From Marinobacterium zhoushanense (GTDB lineage Bacteria > Pseudomonadota > Gammaproteobacteria > Pseudomonadales > Balneatricaceae), in assembly GCF_014641945.1 (NCBI RefSeq), contig NZ_BMIJ01000001.1:310001-374000 (forward strand): DNA of 64,000 bases, given 5' to 3'. The notes under the pieces were generated by a model that did no database searches, was not told where the DNA came from, and saw only the letters and a program-made list of their open reading frames with translations. Every line of letters starts with the position of its first letter. Within the stretch, counting starts at the first letter, position 1. Positions 55,459 through 64,000 of the stretch are shown one piece after another. The position numbers were made by a program, and so were the translations under genes.

Positions 55459-57729
55459 TCAGGCCAGTTCCAGCAGCGCACCGGCGACCGGCTCAGGAGC
55501 ACTTTGATAACGGGCGTTGGCGACAAACTCCTCGCCCCAACGGCGTATATCGTAGTAGCTGACAATATCGAACAGCTCACGCATACGGGTGGACGCTTCA
55601 TTGGGCGCCATCACCAGCGCCTGGTAACAGCGTTCTACCAGATCCTTGGTATCGTGGGGGTTGGTCAGCAGTGCGCCATGCAGCTCCGCCGCGGCACCGG
55701 TGAATTCGGACAGCACCAGCCGTCCCATGCGGTGGCTTAGTCCCTGGATCGCCACGAACTCCTTGGCCACCAGATTAAGCCCGTCGCGCAGGGGGGTAAT
55801 CCACATCACGTCGGCACGCTGGTAGAAGCTGACCAGCTGCTGCAGCGGGAAACCCCGATAGTAGTAGCGTACCGGTGTCCATCCCACCTGAGCGAAGCGG
55901 CCATTGATCCTGCCCACCGCCTGTTCGATGTCGGCTATCAGGTCACGATAGACCTTGATCTCCCGCGCCGCCGGTACACAGATAATGACCAGCGTGACAT
56001 CGTTGTGCAGCTCGGGATGCTGTTCGAGCAACTGCTCGTAGGCTACCAGTTTCTGCAACACCCCCTTGGTGTAATCGAGCCGCTCCACCGACAGGATCAC
56101 CCGGCTGTCGTCGCCCAGCTCCTCCTGCAGCAGGCGCGACTGTTTCTGCGCCGCACGCGACTCCAGAGCCTGTTTCATACGGTCGATATCCAGCCCCACG
56201 GGGTTGGCGCCGAGGCGGATAGTACGCTGATCAGTCTCGATCTCCGTGGTCATCTCTCCAAGGCCGGCGGCACAGCCGTAAGTCAAAAAGCGTGGCGCGC
56301 AGTTCTGCCGCTCTTGCACCTGAAACGGCACCACGCCGCGCACCACATCGACAAAGTTCTCCACCTGACGCGGGATATGAAAGCCGACGTAGTCGCACTG
56401 CAGCAGACTGCCTACGATCTCACGGCGCCAAGGCACCACATTGAAGATATCGGCGGATGGGAAGTGGGTGTGATGAAAAAACGCGATACGCAGATCGGGA
56501 CGGCGTTCACGCAGGTAGGCCGGCACCATCCACAGATTGTAATCATGGATCCAGACCAGCGCCCCCTGGGCCGCCTCCTCCGCCGCTTTTTCGGCGAACT
56601 TGCGGTTGACCTCGCAGAACACACCCCAATGCTCCTCACGGAACTCAGCCCGCTCCCAAAAGGTGTGCAGCATCGGCCAGAACGCCTCTTTGGAGAAGCG
56701 CTTGTAGAAGATATCCACATCCTCCTTGCTCAGCGCGACGCGCGAGCAGATCAGGTTGGGATAGGCGGCATTGTCCACGCTGGTATGGGTCACGAACGGC
56801 TCCTCGGTGCCGTCATCGATACTCCAGGCGATCCAGGCACCGCGCGTGCCATCGGCAAAGAAACTCAGCAGGGTGGGCAGGATGCCGTTGGGTGAGCTGT
56901 GCGGCTGGCGGCGCACCTTGCCGCGCTCGCGCACCTCCTCGTAGGGCAGACGGTGATAGACCATCACCAGATCGGAGGTGCCGGGTTTGGCACTCTCCTG
57001 CCCTTCATGGGCCACGCCACGGGGACCGAGGAAACCGAAGTGGCTCATCGCGTCCAGTATGCCGCCACAGCCCGGCTCATCGGCATGCAGAATCCTGGCG
57101 TTACTGCGTGTCGACTCAAGCAGCGCCGGTTCCGATGCGCCCACGCACACTCCCTTGAAGCGACCATCCAGCATCGACAGATCATTCAACGTATCACCGG
57201 CGGTCAACACATCCTCGACAGACTCACCCATAAACTCGATCAGGCGCGCCAGTGTCGCCCCTTTATTGGTCCCTCGCGGCAGAAAGTCCAGATAGTAGTC
57301 GGCAGAGTACAGCAGGTCGCAACCCAGTTGCTCTGCGACCGCGTGAAGCTTTTCGGTCACCGCATGCGGCTCGCAGAACCAGGAGCAACGCCTGGCCTGA
57401 GGCACCTCTTGACGGCTGATCTGCTCGAATCGCGCCATCGCCTCGACGATGGCGATCTCGCCGGGCCAGCGCTCCTCGATCTCCTCCAACAGCTCCGAGA
57501 CCGGTCGCAGACTGCTGCCATCCACCACTGTCGCTCCCACATCGCAGATGATGTATTCAGGCTCGGGAATGCTGGGATCCGATAGCAGCGGCATCACCGC
57601 TTCAAGACCGCGTCCGGTAACAAACACCAGTCGAATGCCAGGATGAGCGTTGATCAGTTGGTACAGTCTGGATCGGTTCTCAGGGCTGCCGCCCAGAAAG
57701 GTACCATCAAGGTCGGTCGCAAGAATCAT
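55459..57729 (-). CDS. ggpS: Glucosylglycerol-phosphate synthase fused to an N-terminal HAD phosphatase
   Basis: A 756-residue fusion. Residues 1-250: HAD-type phosphatase, DLDGTF (6-11), TGRG (about 38), KGATLARL (about 177), GDTLNDLSML (about 196). Residues about 260-755: GT20 retaining glycosyltransferase, with VWIHDYNLWMVPAYLRERRP (about 415), FFHHTHFPSADIFNVVPWR (about 440) and GLNLVAKEFVAI (about 672). The pattern fits GgpS of marine Pseudomonas/Marinobacter, which joins ADP-glucose and glycerol-3-phosphate; the HAD part would release glucosylglycerol, a salt-stress solute. A trehalose-6-phosphate synthase/phosphatase is the alternative, but the domain order (phosphatase first) favours GgpS. 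AGGAG precedes the ATG. Confidence 0.85.
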   Translation of the reverse strand: MILATDLDGTFLGGSPENRSRLYQLINAHPGIRLVFVTGRGLEAVMPLLSDPSIPEPEYIICDVGATVVDGSSLRPVSELLEEIEERWPGEIAIVEAMARFEQISRQEVPQARRCSWFCEPHAVTEKLHAVAEQLGCDLLYSADYYLDFLPRGTNKGATLARLIEFMGESVEDVLTAGDTLNDLSMLDGRFKGVCVGASEPALLESTRSNARILHADEPGCGGILDAMSHFGFLGPRGVAHEGQESAKPGTSDLVMVYHRLPYEEVRERGKVRRQPHSSPNGILPTLLSFFADGTRGAWIAWSIDDGTEEPFVTHTSVDNAAYPNLICSRVALSKEDVDIFYKRFSKEAFWPMLHTFWERAEFREEHWGVFCEVNRKFAEKAAEEAAQGALVWIHDYNLWMVPAYLRERRPDLRIAFFHHTHFPSADIFNVVPWRREIVGSLLQCDYVGFHIPRQVENFVDVVRGVVPFQVQERQNCAPRFLTYGCAAGLGEMTTEIETDQRTIRLGANPVGLDIDRMKQALESRAAQKQSRLLQEELGDDSRVILSVERLDYTKGVLQKLVAYEQLLEQHPELHNDVTLVIICVPAAREIKVYRDLIADIEQAVGRINGRFAQVGWTPVRYYYRGFPLQQLVSFYQRADVMWITPLRDGLNLVAKEFVAIQGLSHRMGRLVLSEFTGAAAELHGALLTNPHDTKDLVERCYQALVMAPNEASTRMRELFDIVSYYDIRRWGEEFVANARYQSAPEPVAGALLELA

Positions 57730-58274
57730 TTAGATTGCTCCTGTGGTCGCGAACTCATATCTGCGCTTTTCCGGCTGCACCTGAGATCGGCCTGAACTAT
57801 CGTTCCAGGCCGAATCTGCACGGGAATACGCTTCGGCTTGGGCACCGCTTTGTCGTAGAGCGCACAGTTCCGGTGCAGCGATCGCACAATAGATTGAGAT
57901 CGAATAATGAGAGGGGAAAACGAGAGGCAGGTGGGGCGTTTAGTCTGGGGATGGGATCTAGGGCGTACTACCGGCTTAGCCAGTATGTGTGCAGGGATTC
58001 TGAGTTTATACCTATTTAAAAACAAAAACATAACATGATTGCCAGCCGACGGAATATCAGTCCGTACGACCGCTTTCATCACGGTTCGGGCTCAACCGGC
58101 TCCGCTGAAGCCCAGTTAAAACCACAACCGTTGGCAACGCCTCCTAACTACTCCGGTACACACGAAGCGTGTGCACATGATCAGTAACAAGCAAATAATG
58201 CACCAACGCCCGATTGGGTACAGGCAAACCCTCGGGCGCTGGTGATCGATACTGATGGTTCAGAGCGGGGACTT
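57730..58274. other. 545-bp intergenic region upstream of ggpS
   Basis: No gene is supported. A leftward frame of 118 codons covers 57726-58082 and its TAA overlaps the ggpS ATG, but its composition and lack of a ribosome site make it doubtful. A short hairpin (CACACG-AAG-CGTGTG) lies at 58159-58173. The area should hold the salt-responsive promoter of ggpS. Confidence 0.4.
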
Positions 58275-59543
58275 TCAGGCGCTTTGTACGCGTTCCGATT
58301 CACGCATGCGCAGGCGATAACCGTTTGCCACCATCTTCCAGCTTGGTAGGTACTGCTTGGCACTGATTCGCTCGACGTAGCTGTCGCTGAGCGTAGCCGA
58401 CAGGTCCAGCTCGAACTCGTTGGCTATCGACGGCAGCAACGCATCGGCAATATGCGCGGCACTCAGAGGTGTAAAGCTATCGCCTACCGCCTCATCCGGC
58501 TCGTGGTGTAACAGCACCGCTTCAACTACCTGAGGTGCCAGGTTCCACATATTGAGCAGGTAGGCACCAAGCTCCGCATGGGTAACGCCATACGCCATCC
58601 GTTCCACCACATGCAGCGGCAACTGCTTGCGGGCGGCATATTTCAGTACCTTCAGATAGCCCTGCCCCTGCTCAGCCGCCAGCATCAGCATGCCGATATC
58701 GAGCAGCAAGCCGGCCAGAAAAGCCTGATCCTTCAAGGCCTGGCCCTTGCTGTACGGGCCACAAATCTCCTGCGCCATGCGCGCCACACAAAGCGCCCGC
58801 TGACTCATCATGTCGAACGAGAACACCTTCCAGGCGGATGCTTCCGGGTAGTGCGCATTCAGATGGCCCGCCAATGAAAGCCCGCGCACGGTACGCACGC
58901 CGAGCAGGGTAATCGCCTCATTCAGGTTGGAGATGTGCCGGCTCAGTGCAAAATAGCTCGAGTTCACCAGTCGCAGGATGCGTGCTGCCAGCGCCGGATC
59001 GCGCTCGACAATAGCACTGATATCGCGGGTGCTCGTGCGGTCGCTGTTCAGCGCACGGCTGAGTTCATGATAGATGGACGGCGGGGAAGGCAGTTGACGG
59101 AATGCGGCGAAGGAGCGCACCACCTTGTCCCGATAGAGTTGCCGCGTCACCATTACCGTCTGTTCGACGGATGCCACGATCTCCTCGACACTGCAGCCCT
59201 GAAAAATATTGCGATGCACCACATCGAGTGCCTTGGCCAGGTTAGCCGCACTCAGTGCCGGCGACAGCAGAATCCGCGCCGTTTTCGGCTTTGTGGAAGC
59301 CACTTGGCGCAGGATACCGAGCTCCCGTTCGAAACTGGTCAGCGCAGCCACGATGACGGCATCAAAGTTGGTTTCCTCCAACATTTTGATTGCCGCGCGT
59401 CCGTCGTCGGTGCGCACGACCTGCCAGTTGCAGCCGTACTGCACGAGGCCGCTGCCCCAGGTGACGAATGCAGCATGCGGATCGATAAATAGGATTTTCA
59501 GAGGCGCGGTTGTCTGCGAACCGCCGGTATCTGCCCTGTTCAT
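58275..59543 (-). CDS. HDOD-domain signalling protein with degenerate receiver domain
   Basis: A 422-residue protein. Residues 14-130 look like a CheY-type receiver (LKILFIDPHAAFV), but the phosphoacceptor position reads FDAVIVAAL instead of an Asp, so it is probably not phosphorylated. Residues about 150-345 are an HDOD domain (LPSPPSIYHELSRALNS, VERDPALAARILRLVNSSYFALSRHISNLNEAITLLGVRTVRGLSL). HDOD proteins link signalling to stress, motility or biofilm control. It stands alone in the region, so its partner is unknown. Confidence 0.87.
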   Translation of the reverse strand: MNRADTGGSQTTAPLKILFIDPHAAFVTWGSGLVQYGCNWQVVRTDDGRAAIKMLEETNFDAVIVAALTSFERELGILRQVASTKPKTARILLSPALSAANLAKALDVVHRNIFQGCSVEEIVASVEQTVMVTRQLYRDKVVRSFAAFRQLPSPPSIYHELSRALNSDRTSTRDISAIVERDPALAARILRLVNSSYFALSRHISNLNEAITLLGVRTVRGLSLAGHLNAHYPEASAWKVFSFDMMSQRALCVARMAQEICGPYSKGQALKDQAFLAGLLLDIGMLMLAAEQGQGYLKVLKYAARKQLPLHVVERMAYGVTHAELGAYLLNMWNLAPQVVEAVLLHHEPDEAVGDSFTPLSAAHIADALLPSIANEFELDLSATLSDSYVERISAKQYLPSWKMVANGYRLRMRESERVQSA

Positions 59544-60273
59544 AATGCGCCTGTCTTTTTTGTGGCCTGTCGATCACCACACCAATATTCAAAAGACGCT
59601 CAGAGCGGTTAGGGTTCTGAGCGCCGCCTAGTAAAACGGCATACTCAAGATCCTCAGAAGTCGTGGACTTGCAAGCTCACTCTCCTTCGATGGCCCAGCT
59701 ATCCCAGAGGGACCTGAAGCTTTGCGTCGCCCGATTACTCGGGGTTTGCCATTATCGAGAAAGGATCTCTACAACGCACAAGAGAGGGTGTCGGCCCCTC
59801 TTTCAAAAACTATAGTCTATGCATTGATGATTATTTCATCAATCGTTAGCTGCCAAGCCTCTCATGTCAAGAAAAAAACACCAACACTTGCATTAATCCA
59901 GGCTAACGTATCCATTGAGAGACACTTTATTCTAGCTCACTGGAAAATCACATCGGCTCTATTATAGACGTGAGTCGGTTTAGCGTCGCTGGTGAAATCG
60001 CGTGATGCGGATCGAATTAGCGCCTCTTATTTCACCCCAGATCGACAGCAATTTAATTCGTTACTAAAACCAGACAAAATCCGATAATAATTACCTGGAC
60101 GTCGCTATCTCCCGATCTGGCTGTTTATATAACTTTCATACCAGCTTAACCGAACTGTTTTTTATCTGAAAACTCCTCGCACAATACTGATTCCGGCGCA
60201 ATGCTGAGAGTGATGTTCCGCTGTATCTCGGCCCTACGGCACTCATCTGACCCAACGCTTCGAGGAATCATAC
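59544..60273. other. 730-bp AT-rich intergenic region before the DUF839 gene
   Basis: No supported gene: the only frame (59722-59967) starts without a good ribosome site and has no family look. The stretch is AT-rich, especially 59800-60170. A weak phosphate-box-like pair (CTGTTTA and CTTTCAT, one base too far apart) lies near 60120. GAGGA eight bases before ATG 60274 is the ribosome site. Confidence 0.4.
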
Positions 60274-61593
60274 ATGCTGAAGAAACAGATCTGCGCGGGC
60301 ATCACATTGGCACTTCTCGGTGCCGGCAGTAACGCCGCCCTGGCGGGCAACGACTCCACTACCGGTCCATTCGGCTTTAATCCAATCAGCGGATCTGCCT
60401 ACGGAGCCGAAAACGACCCGGCTGCCCCCTGGCTTATCCCGGAAGGTTTTGAACAGTATCTGGTATCCGGAGAAAGCGGTGACATGTGGGGCGGTGACGG
60501 CCTGAATATCTACGCCGACGGCCAGGATGACTGGCACGACATGAACACCGTCAATGAAAACGGCCCGCATGCCGGACGCTTTCTGTTCCGCACCCACGAA
60601 ACCCGTGAACATCCCGACGGTGGTGCCCTGTCCATGGTTGATCTGAAAACCGGTCAGCACATACTGCTGGCACAGAAAGCGGACGATCCCGAAGCCGCAG
60701 GGTACGACGGCTATACGGCACTGGACGGAATTCGCTGGACCCCCTGGGGTACCCTGCTCTTTGCGGAGGAAACCAGTGGCGGCCGCCTGTTCGAAGTGGT
60801 GTTCGAGTATAACAACGAAGGCGTTCCCACCGAGGCTACCATCTACGACCGTCCCGAAGTTGGTCGCCTCGCCCATGAGGGGATCGAAATCGACAGTGAA
60901 GGCAACGTCTATGTGGTCGATGAGTTCCGTGGTCAGCGCGAGGGGCTGGGCGGTGGGATCTACAAGTTCGTTCCCGATACTTACGGTGATCTCAGTTCCG
61001 GAGCGCTCTATGTGCTGAAGGTCGACAGCAGCGATGAGGAGTTCACTGGCCAGGGTGAATGGGCAGGTCCCATCGATCCGCAGGATCCGCGCAGCTCTGG
61101 CCTTGCCGTCCAAGGCGCCCGTTACAACCGGCCGGAGGACCTGCAGATGATCGGCAACACGCTGTACGCCGCCATTACCGAAGGTACCTACAGCGACGGC
61201 TCGCAGAACTACGACGGCCGTGTGCTGGCGGTCGATCTGGACAATCTGATGGTCAGCGACTTCGTCAAGCCGGGCGAGAATGTAGCGGTGGAAAGCAGCG
61301 GTGTCACCGGCTTCGACAACCCGGATAACCTGGCCAAGACCCCGGACGGCAAACTGGTGATCGTCGAGGATAACGTCCCATCCGACATCTGGATCGCACA
61401 GCCGAGCCACAAGAATGTCGGCAAGGCCGACTGGACCAAACTCTTTGCCTCACTGACCGACGACGGCGCCGAGGGCACTGGCATCTATTTCGGCCAGGAT
61501 CCGGATACCCTGTTCGTCAATGTGCAGCACTCGAAGCACGACGATGGCGACGGCACCTGGGCGATTCGCAAGGTAAGCAAGGGTAACAAGTGA
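60274..61593 (+). CDS. Secreted DUF839 (PhoX-like) protein
   Basis: A 439-residue protein with signal peptide (MLKKQICAGITLALLGAGSNAALA). DUF839 features: GGDGLNIYADGQDDWHDMNTV, LDGIRWTPWGTLLFAEETSGGRLFEV (about 150-175), AHEGIEIDSEGNVYVVDEFRG (about 205), FDNPDNLAKTPDGKLVIVEDN (about 345) and DPDTLFVNVQHSKHDDGDGTWAI at the end. PhoX enzymes are Ca/Fe-dependent alkaline phosphatases with a twin-arginine signal, but this one has a Sec-type signal and is shorter, so phosphatase activity is not certain. Monocistronic, followed by two hairpins. Confidence 0.85.
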   Translation: MLKKQICAGITLALLGAGSNAALAGNDSTTGPFGFNPISGSAYGAENDPAAPWLIPEGFEQYLVSGESGDMWGGDGLNIYADGQDDWHDMNTVNENGPHAGRFLFRTHETREHPDGGALSMVDLKTGQHILLAQKADDPEAAGYDGYTALDGIRWTPWGTLLFAEETSGGRLFEVVFEYNNEGVPTEATIYDRPEVGRLAHEGIEIDSEGNVYVVDEFRGQREGLGGGIYKFVPDTYGDLSSGALYVLKVDSSDEEFTGQGEWAGPIDPQDPRSSGLAVQGARYNRPEDLQMIGNTLYAAITEGTYSDGSQNYDGRVLAVDLDNLMVSDFVKPGENVAVESSGVTGFDNPDNLAKTPDGKLVIVEDNVPSDIWIAQPSHKNVGKADWTKLFASLTDDGAEGTGIYFGQDPDTLFVNVQHSKHDDGDGTWAIRKVSKGNK

Positions 61594-61604
61594 TAAAGCG
61601 GATG

Positions 61605-61634
61605 AAAGCCTGGCGTTAACCGGAACCAGGCTTT
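61605..61634 (+). terminator. Hairpin terminator after the DUF839 gene
   Basis: AAAGCCTGG/CCAGGCTTT, a perfect 9-bp stem with a 12-base loop, 12 bases after the stop. A second perfect hairpin (GACACCC/GGGTGTC, 61638-61659) follows directly. Confidence 0.7.
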
Positions 61635-61843
61635 AGCGACACCCACAGCTGCGGGTGTCAATTCCGGGTCTGGCAGCGTATTACTGAACCGATTTGAGAG
61701 CCCCCTTCAAACTCTCGCGCGGCTGAAGGCCACCCTGTTACGGATGCCTTTCAACTGCATCGACTCAGCGCACTGCCAGTCCCGAAACGACTTTTCCAGC
61801 GACGAAACTCCCCCGCTCCAGGAGGAGTCTTTTACCCGTTAGA

Positions 61844-62134
61844 TCAGTTTGCGCTACCCTCTTCCGTCGGCGCCTTCTCGGTTGCCTGTTCCGGCACCGG
61901 CTCAAACGCACTGAACTCGATGCGATCGATGGTACCGTTTTCATCGGCATCGATAGTGGACCATTTTCCACTCAACTCCTCGTTGACGCTTACCTCTTCT
62001 GCGCTCAACTGGCCATCTTTGTTCTGGTCCAGCGCATCGAACTGAGACATCTTTGCATCTCCGGCCAGTGCCAATCCGGACACCAGCATAGAAGTAGAGA
62101 AACCAATCACAGCGGCAAGACTCAGTTTTTTCAT
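61844..62134 (-). CDS. Secreted EF-hand calcium-binding protein
   Basis: A 96-residue protein with signal peptide (LAAVIGFSTSMLVSGLALA). Two EF-hand loops: DQNKDGQLSAEE (about residues 36-47) and DADENGTIDRIE (about 62-73), both with the D-x-D/N-x-D/N-G pattern and terminal Glu, so both should bind calcium. Length fits small periplasmic EF-hand proteins. AGGAGG precedes the ATG. The promoter region has a sigma54-type element and palindromes, described separately. Confidence 0.9.
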   Translation of the reverse strand: MKKLSLAAVIGFSTSMLVSGLALAGDAKMSQFDALDQNKDGQLSAEEVSVNEELSGKWSTIDADENGTIDRIEFSAFEPVPEQATEKAPTEEGSAN

Positions 62135-62179
62135 GACATCCTCCTGTAGTCAATTAATGGGGTGTGCAGGATGTATAAG

Positions 62180-62195
62180 AGCAGGCTCTGTGCCA
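62180..62195 (-). promoter_or_regulatory. Sigma54-type (-24/-12) promoter for the EF-hand gene
   Basis: On the minus strand TGGCACAGAGCCTGCT matches the sigma54 consensus (TGGCAC-N5-TTGCW): GG and GC are exactly ten bases apart. Predicted start near 62168, about 34 bases upstream of the ATG. Confidence 0.5.
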
Positions 62196-62270
62196 CTTTA
62201 TAAAAGTTATTAATAATCAATATGATACAAACCACCCCATCGCCATCCGCCGAATATACACGGTCTATCT

Positions 62271-62286
62271 GTCGCCTGCAGGCGAC
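62271..62286. promoter_or_regulatory. 16-bp perfect palindrome, candidate upstream activator site
   Basis: GTCGCCTGCAGGCGAC is perfectly self-complementary and lies 75 bp upstream of the sigma54-like element, where enhancer-binding proteins bind. An imperfect relative (GTTGCCGTGCAGCGAC, 62336-62351) lies 65 bp further on. Confidence 0.45.
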
Positions 62287-62511
62287 CACAAACCGAGACC
62301 AAAAACTAACCCATTGATATTAAACACATTTTCATGTTGCCGTGCAGCGACGGTGCCATTTGACGCCGAGATTCCCTGTTCCCACAGGCTCGCGCGCGGG
62401 AACCAATAGCCCCTCCTGCGCTCTCTAAGCTAGGCTTAGATAGCCGCCCGATAGCTCAATCACTCATTACCACCCAGTGACGCACCCTAAGGTTATGGAT
62501 AACACAACCCC

Positions 62512-63960
62512 ATGAGACTGAAGTTCAAACTCTCGCCCTCGTTCTCCGCGCTCTTGCTCGCTGGGTTTGTCGTTGTCGCACTGCCATTGCTGGGCGGTAT
62601 CCTGGTGATGACCCATGCACTCGAGCAGATGGCGCTGGAGGGCAGACGCTCCGTCAACATCAGTGCCGAGATTACCCAAGCCAGTCGCCAGCTCGGCGAG
62701 GTGGAGCTGGCACTCAAGCGCGCCGCCGGTCAGTATTTCGTGTTGGAGGATCCGGCGTTGAAGCAGCGTCTCGAGCGCGCCCACCTGCGTTTCCAGGAGA
62801 CGCTGGATCTGCTTGCGCCGATGCCCTGGACGGTTGAACAGGAGCGCCAGCTTGCCGACCTCCATGAGATGGAAGCGGCACTGTACGACCGCCTGATTCA
62901 AACGCCTGCAACCGGCGTATTTGAGACCTACCGGGAAGATTTCGACCGCCTGGATTCGGCGACCAGTGCGTTGAGTGATGCCTCAACGCAGGTGATTAAA
63001 GGCCAGGTGACCGGCATGAACGAGACCGCCGACCGTATCCAGGCCGCGATGATCACCCTGGCAATCGCGATGATCCTGCTCTCCCTGCTGTTATCCGGCA
63101 CCCTGTCCTGGCTGCTCAGCCGCCCCGTATCCCAGCTTGCCGCCACCATTCGTCGCCTGGGCCAGAATGACCTGGACACCCCCAGCGCCATCCGCGGCCC
63201 GCGAGACCTGGTGTACCTTGGCGAGCAGCTGGATTGGCTACGCAACCGGCTGCAGGAGCTTGAGGCGCGCAAGCTGAGTTTTTTTCGCGAGGTGTCGCAT
63301 GAGCTGAAGACTCCACTGACCAACCTGATGGAAGCGGTCGCGCTGCTGCGGGACGAAGTGACCGGACCACTGACCATGCAACAGAAAGAGGTGGTCGAGA
63401 TCATGCGCGTCAGCACACGGGAGCTGCGTCAGCGGATCGAAGACCTGTTACGCTACAACGAGGCGTTGAGCGAGCCCCGGCTGGAGTCCGATTGGTTCGA
63501 GCTGCGCACACTGGTCGACGAGGTCGCCACGCGCTTCGACCTGGCCATCCGCAGCAAGCAGTTGCACTGGAGCATTGACGTTCCCGCCCTGCGCCTGCGC
63601 GCCGACCGCGGCCGACTGTCGATCGCGCTGGAAAACCTGCTCGGTAACGCGATTAAATTCAGCCCTCAAGACGGTACCGTCGAGTTGCGGGCGACCCAGC
63701 AGGTGGGCCAAATCGAGATAGTCGTCTGCGATCAAGGGCCCGGGATCGCCCCGGAGCATATTGACCAACTGTTCCAACCCTTCTTCAAGGGAACCCCTCA
63801 GCCCCGCGGCGCCCTGAAGAGCAGCGGCCTGGGACTGGCCATCGCCAAAGCCCACATCGAGCTGCAGGGGGGAACATTGAGACTGTTACCAGAAATGACC
63901 AGTGGCGCCTGTTTCCAGATCAGTCTGCCACTTACACAGGAGAATGCCGACCGTGGCTAA
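62512..63960 (+). CDS. QseE/GlrK-like sensor histidine kinase
   Basis: A 482-residue kinase. TM1 near residues 10-35, a helical periplasmic domain (about 40-175), TM2 near 178-205 (ITLAIAMILLSLLLSGTLSWLL), HAMP to about 255, H-box FREVSHELKTPLTNLMEAVALL (His about 264), N-box NLLGNAIKFSP, DQGPGIAP and GLGLAIAKAHIE. The pattern and the following short lipoprotein-like frame fit the qseE-qseG-qseF (glrK-yfhG-glrR) operon, whose regulator activates sigma54 promoters. Its stop overlaps the next gene by 8 bp. Confidence 0.88.
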   Translation: MRLKFKLSPSFSALLLAGFVVVALPLLGGILVMTHALEQMALEGRRSVNISAEITQASRQLGEVELALKRAAGQYFVLEDPALKQRLERAHLRFQETLDLLAPMPWTVEQERQLADLHEMEAALYDRLIQTPATGVFETYREDFDRLDSATSALSDASTQVIKGQVTGMNETADRIQAAMITLAIAMILLSLLLSGTLSWLLSRPVSQLAATIRRLGQNDLDTPSAIRGPRDLVYLGEQLDWLRNRLQELEARKLSFFREVSHELKTPLTNLMEAVALLRDEVTGPLTMQQKEVVEIMRVSTRELRQRIEDLLRYNEALSEPRLESDWFELRTLVDEVATRFDLAIRSKQLHWSIDVPALRLRADRGRLSIALENLLGNAIKFSPQDGTVELRATQQVGQIEIVVCDQGPGIAPEHIDQLFQPFFKGTPQPRGALKSSGLGLAIAKAHIELQGGTLRLLPEMTSGACFQISLPLTQENADRG

Positions 63961-64000
63961 ACGATACATGCCCCTTCTACTGGCTCTGTGTGCATTAGCG
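63953..64000 (+). CDS. Start of a probable QseG-like lipoprotein gene, cut by the window end
   Basis: Sixteen codons from GTG 63953 encode MAKRYMPLLLALCALA, the start of a signal or lipoprotein signal peptide; AGGAG lies 10 bases upstream and ATG 63944 in the same frame is an alternative. In qseEGF operons the gene after the kinase encodes the QseG (YfhG) outer-membrane lipoprotein, so this is the likely identity. The rest is outside the window. Confidence 0.55.
   Translation, partial: MAKRYMPLLLALCALA

Larger units (their letters stand above)
62135..62511. other. 377-bp divergent promoter region between EF-hand and kinase genes
   Basis: The left half is AT-rich. It contains the leftward sigma54-like element (62180-62195), a perfect 16-bp palindrome (62271-62286) and an imperfect relative (62336-62351). 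No clear promoter for the rightward kinase gene was seen; GGTTATGG near 62494 is the only purine-rich stretch before its ATG. Confidence 0.5.

Noticed and set aside
57726..58082. Leftward 118-codon frame whose stop overlaps the ggpS start
   Set aside because: No ribosome site at its start, no recognisable domain, and it spans the expected ggpS promoter; only the TAA/ATG overlap favours it.
60110..60150. Possible phosphate (PhoB) box upstream of the DUF839 gene
   Set aside because: The two half-sites are imperfect and one base too far apart; not convincing.

Overview
The window reads as chromosomal DNA of a free-living, probably marine or halotolerant gammaproteobacterium. The evidence is Pseudomonas/Oceanospirillales-type genes (fadBA, ohrR-ohr, ybiI-like, qorB with a divergent HxlR regulator, DUF1302/DUF1329 pair, qseE-like kinase), tight operons, GC that looks near 60% in most genes, and a glucosylglycerol-phosphate synthase, a salt-stress enzyme. 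I cannot name the species. No phage, insertion sequence, CRISPR array or plasmid gene was found; the one RNA gene I can support is tRNA-Thr(CGU).

Layout. 1-5.4 kb: end of a nitronate monooxygenase, an enoyl-CoA hydratase, a MAPEG protein, qorB-like/HxlR divergent pair, a metallophosphoesterase, and a B-box/TPR membrane protein that overlaps a rhomboid protease gene (to 6.8 kb). 7-12.5 kb: an amino-acid block (two Lrp/AsnC regulators, an AstA-like succinyltransferase overlapping a short DUF1338 protein, a DMT exporter, a GlxA-type regulator). 13-16.3 kb: fadBA. 16.4-20.8 kb: remnant of a DUF1330 gene, Tat-exported multicopper oxidase, YbiI-like zinc finger protein followed by a 19-bp tandem repeat, and ohrR-ohr with palindromic operators. 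20.8-29.1 kb: an envelope lipid-type system (MMPL transporter, YCF48-like protein, AraC regulator, DUF1302, DUF1329).

29.2-45.9 kb is the main accessory locus: an aryl-polyene/xanthomonadin-like type II PKS cluster, largely one leftward operon of about 18 genes. It carries two ketosynthases, a chain-length-factor-like protein, a ketoreductase, a dehydratase plus a second dehydratase fused to an AMP ligase, two acyl carrier proteins, thioesterase, two acyltransferases, glycosyltransferase, LolA-like carrier, MMPL exporter, a DUF3261 lipoprotein and a flavin enzyme with the halogenase WxWxIP motif. A small secreted protein and a phosphopantetheinyl transferase are divergent and much more AT-rich. 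No ammonia lyase or methyltransferase is present, so the aryl starter must come from elsewhere.

46.3-50.9 kb: a complete cytoplasmic group 3b-type NiFe hydrogenase operon with its protease. 51.2-55.5 kb: TetR/MFS pair with a palindromic operator, and a QseBC/PmrAB-like two-component system. 55.5-62.1 kb: fused phosphatase/GgpS, HDOD protein with a degenerate receiver domain, a secreted DUF839 (PhoX-like) protein, and a periplasmic EF-hand protein with a sigma54-type promoter and upstream palindromes. 62.5 kb to the end: a QseE/GlrK-like kinase and the first codons of what is probably its QseG-like lipoprotein partner.
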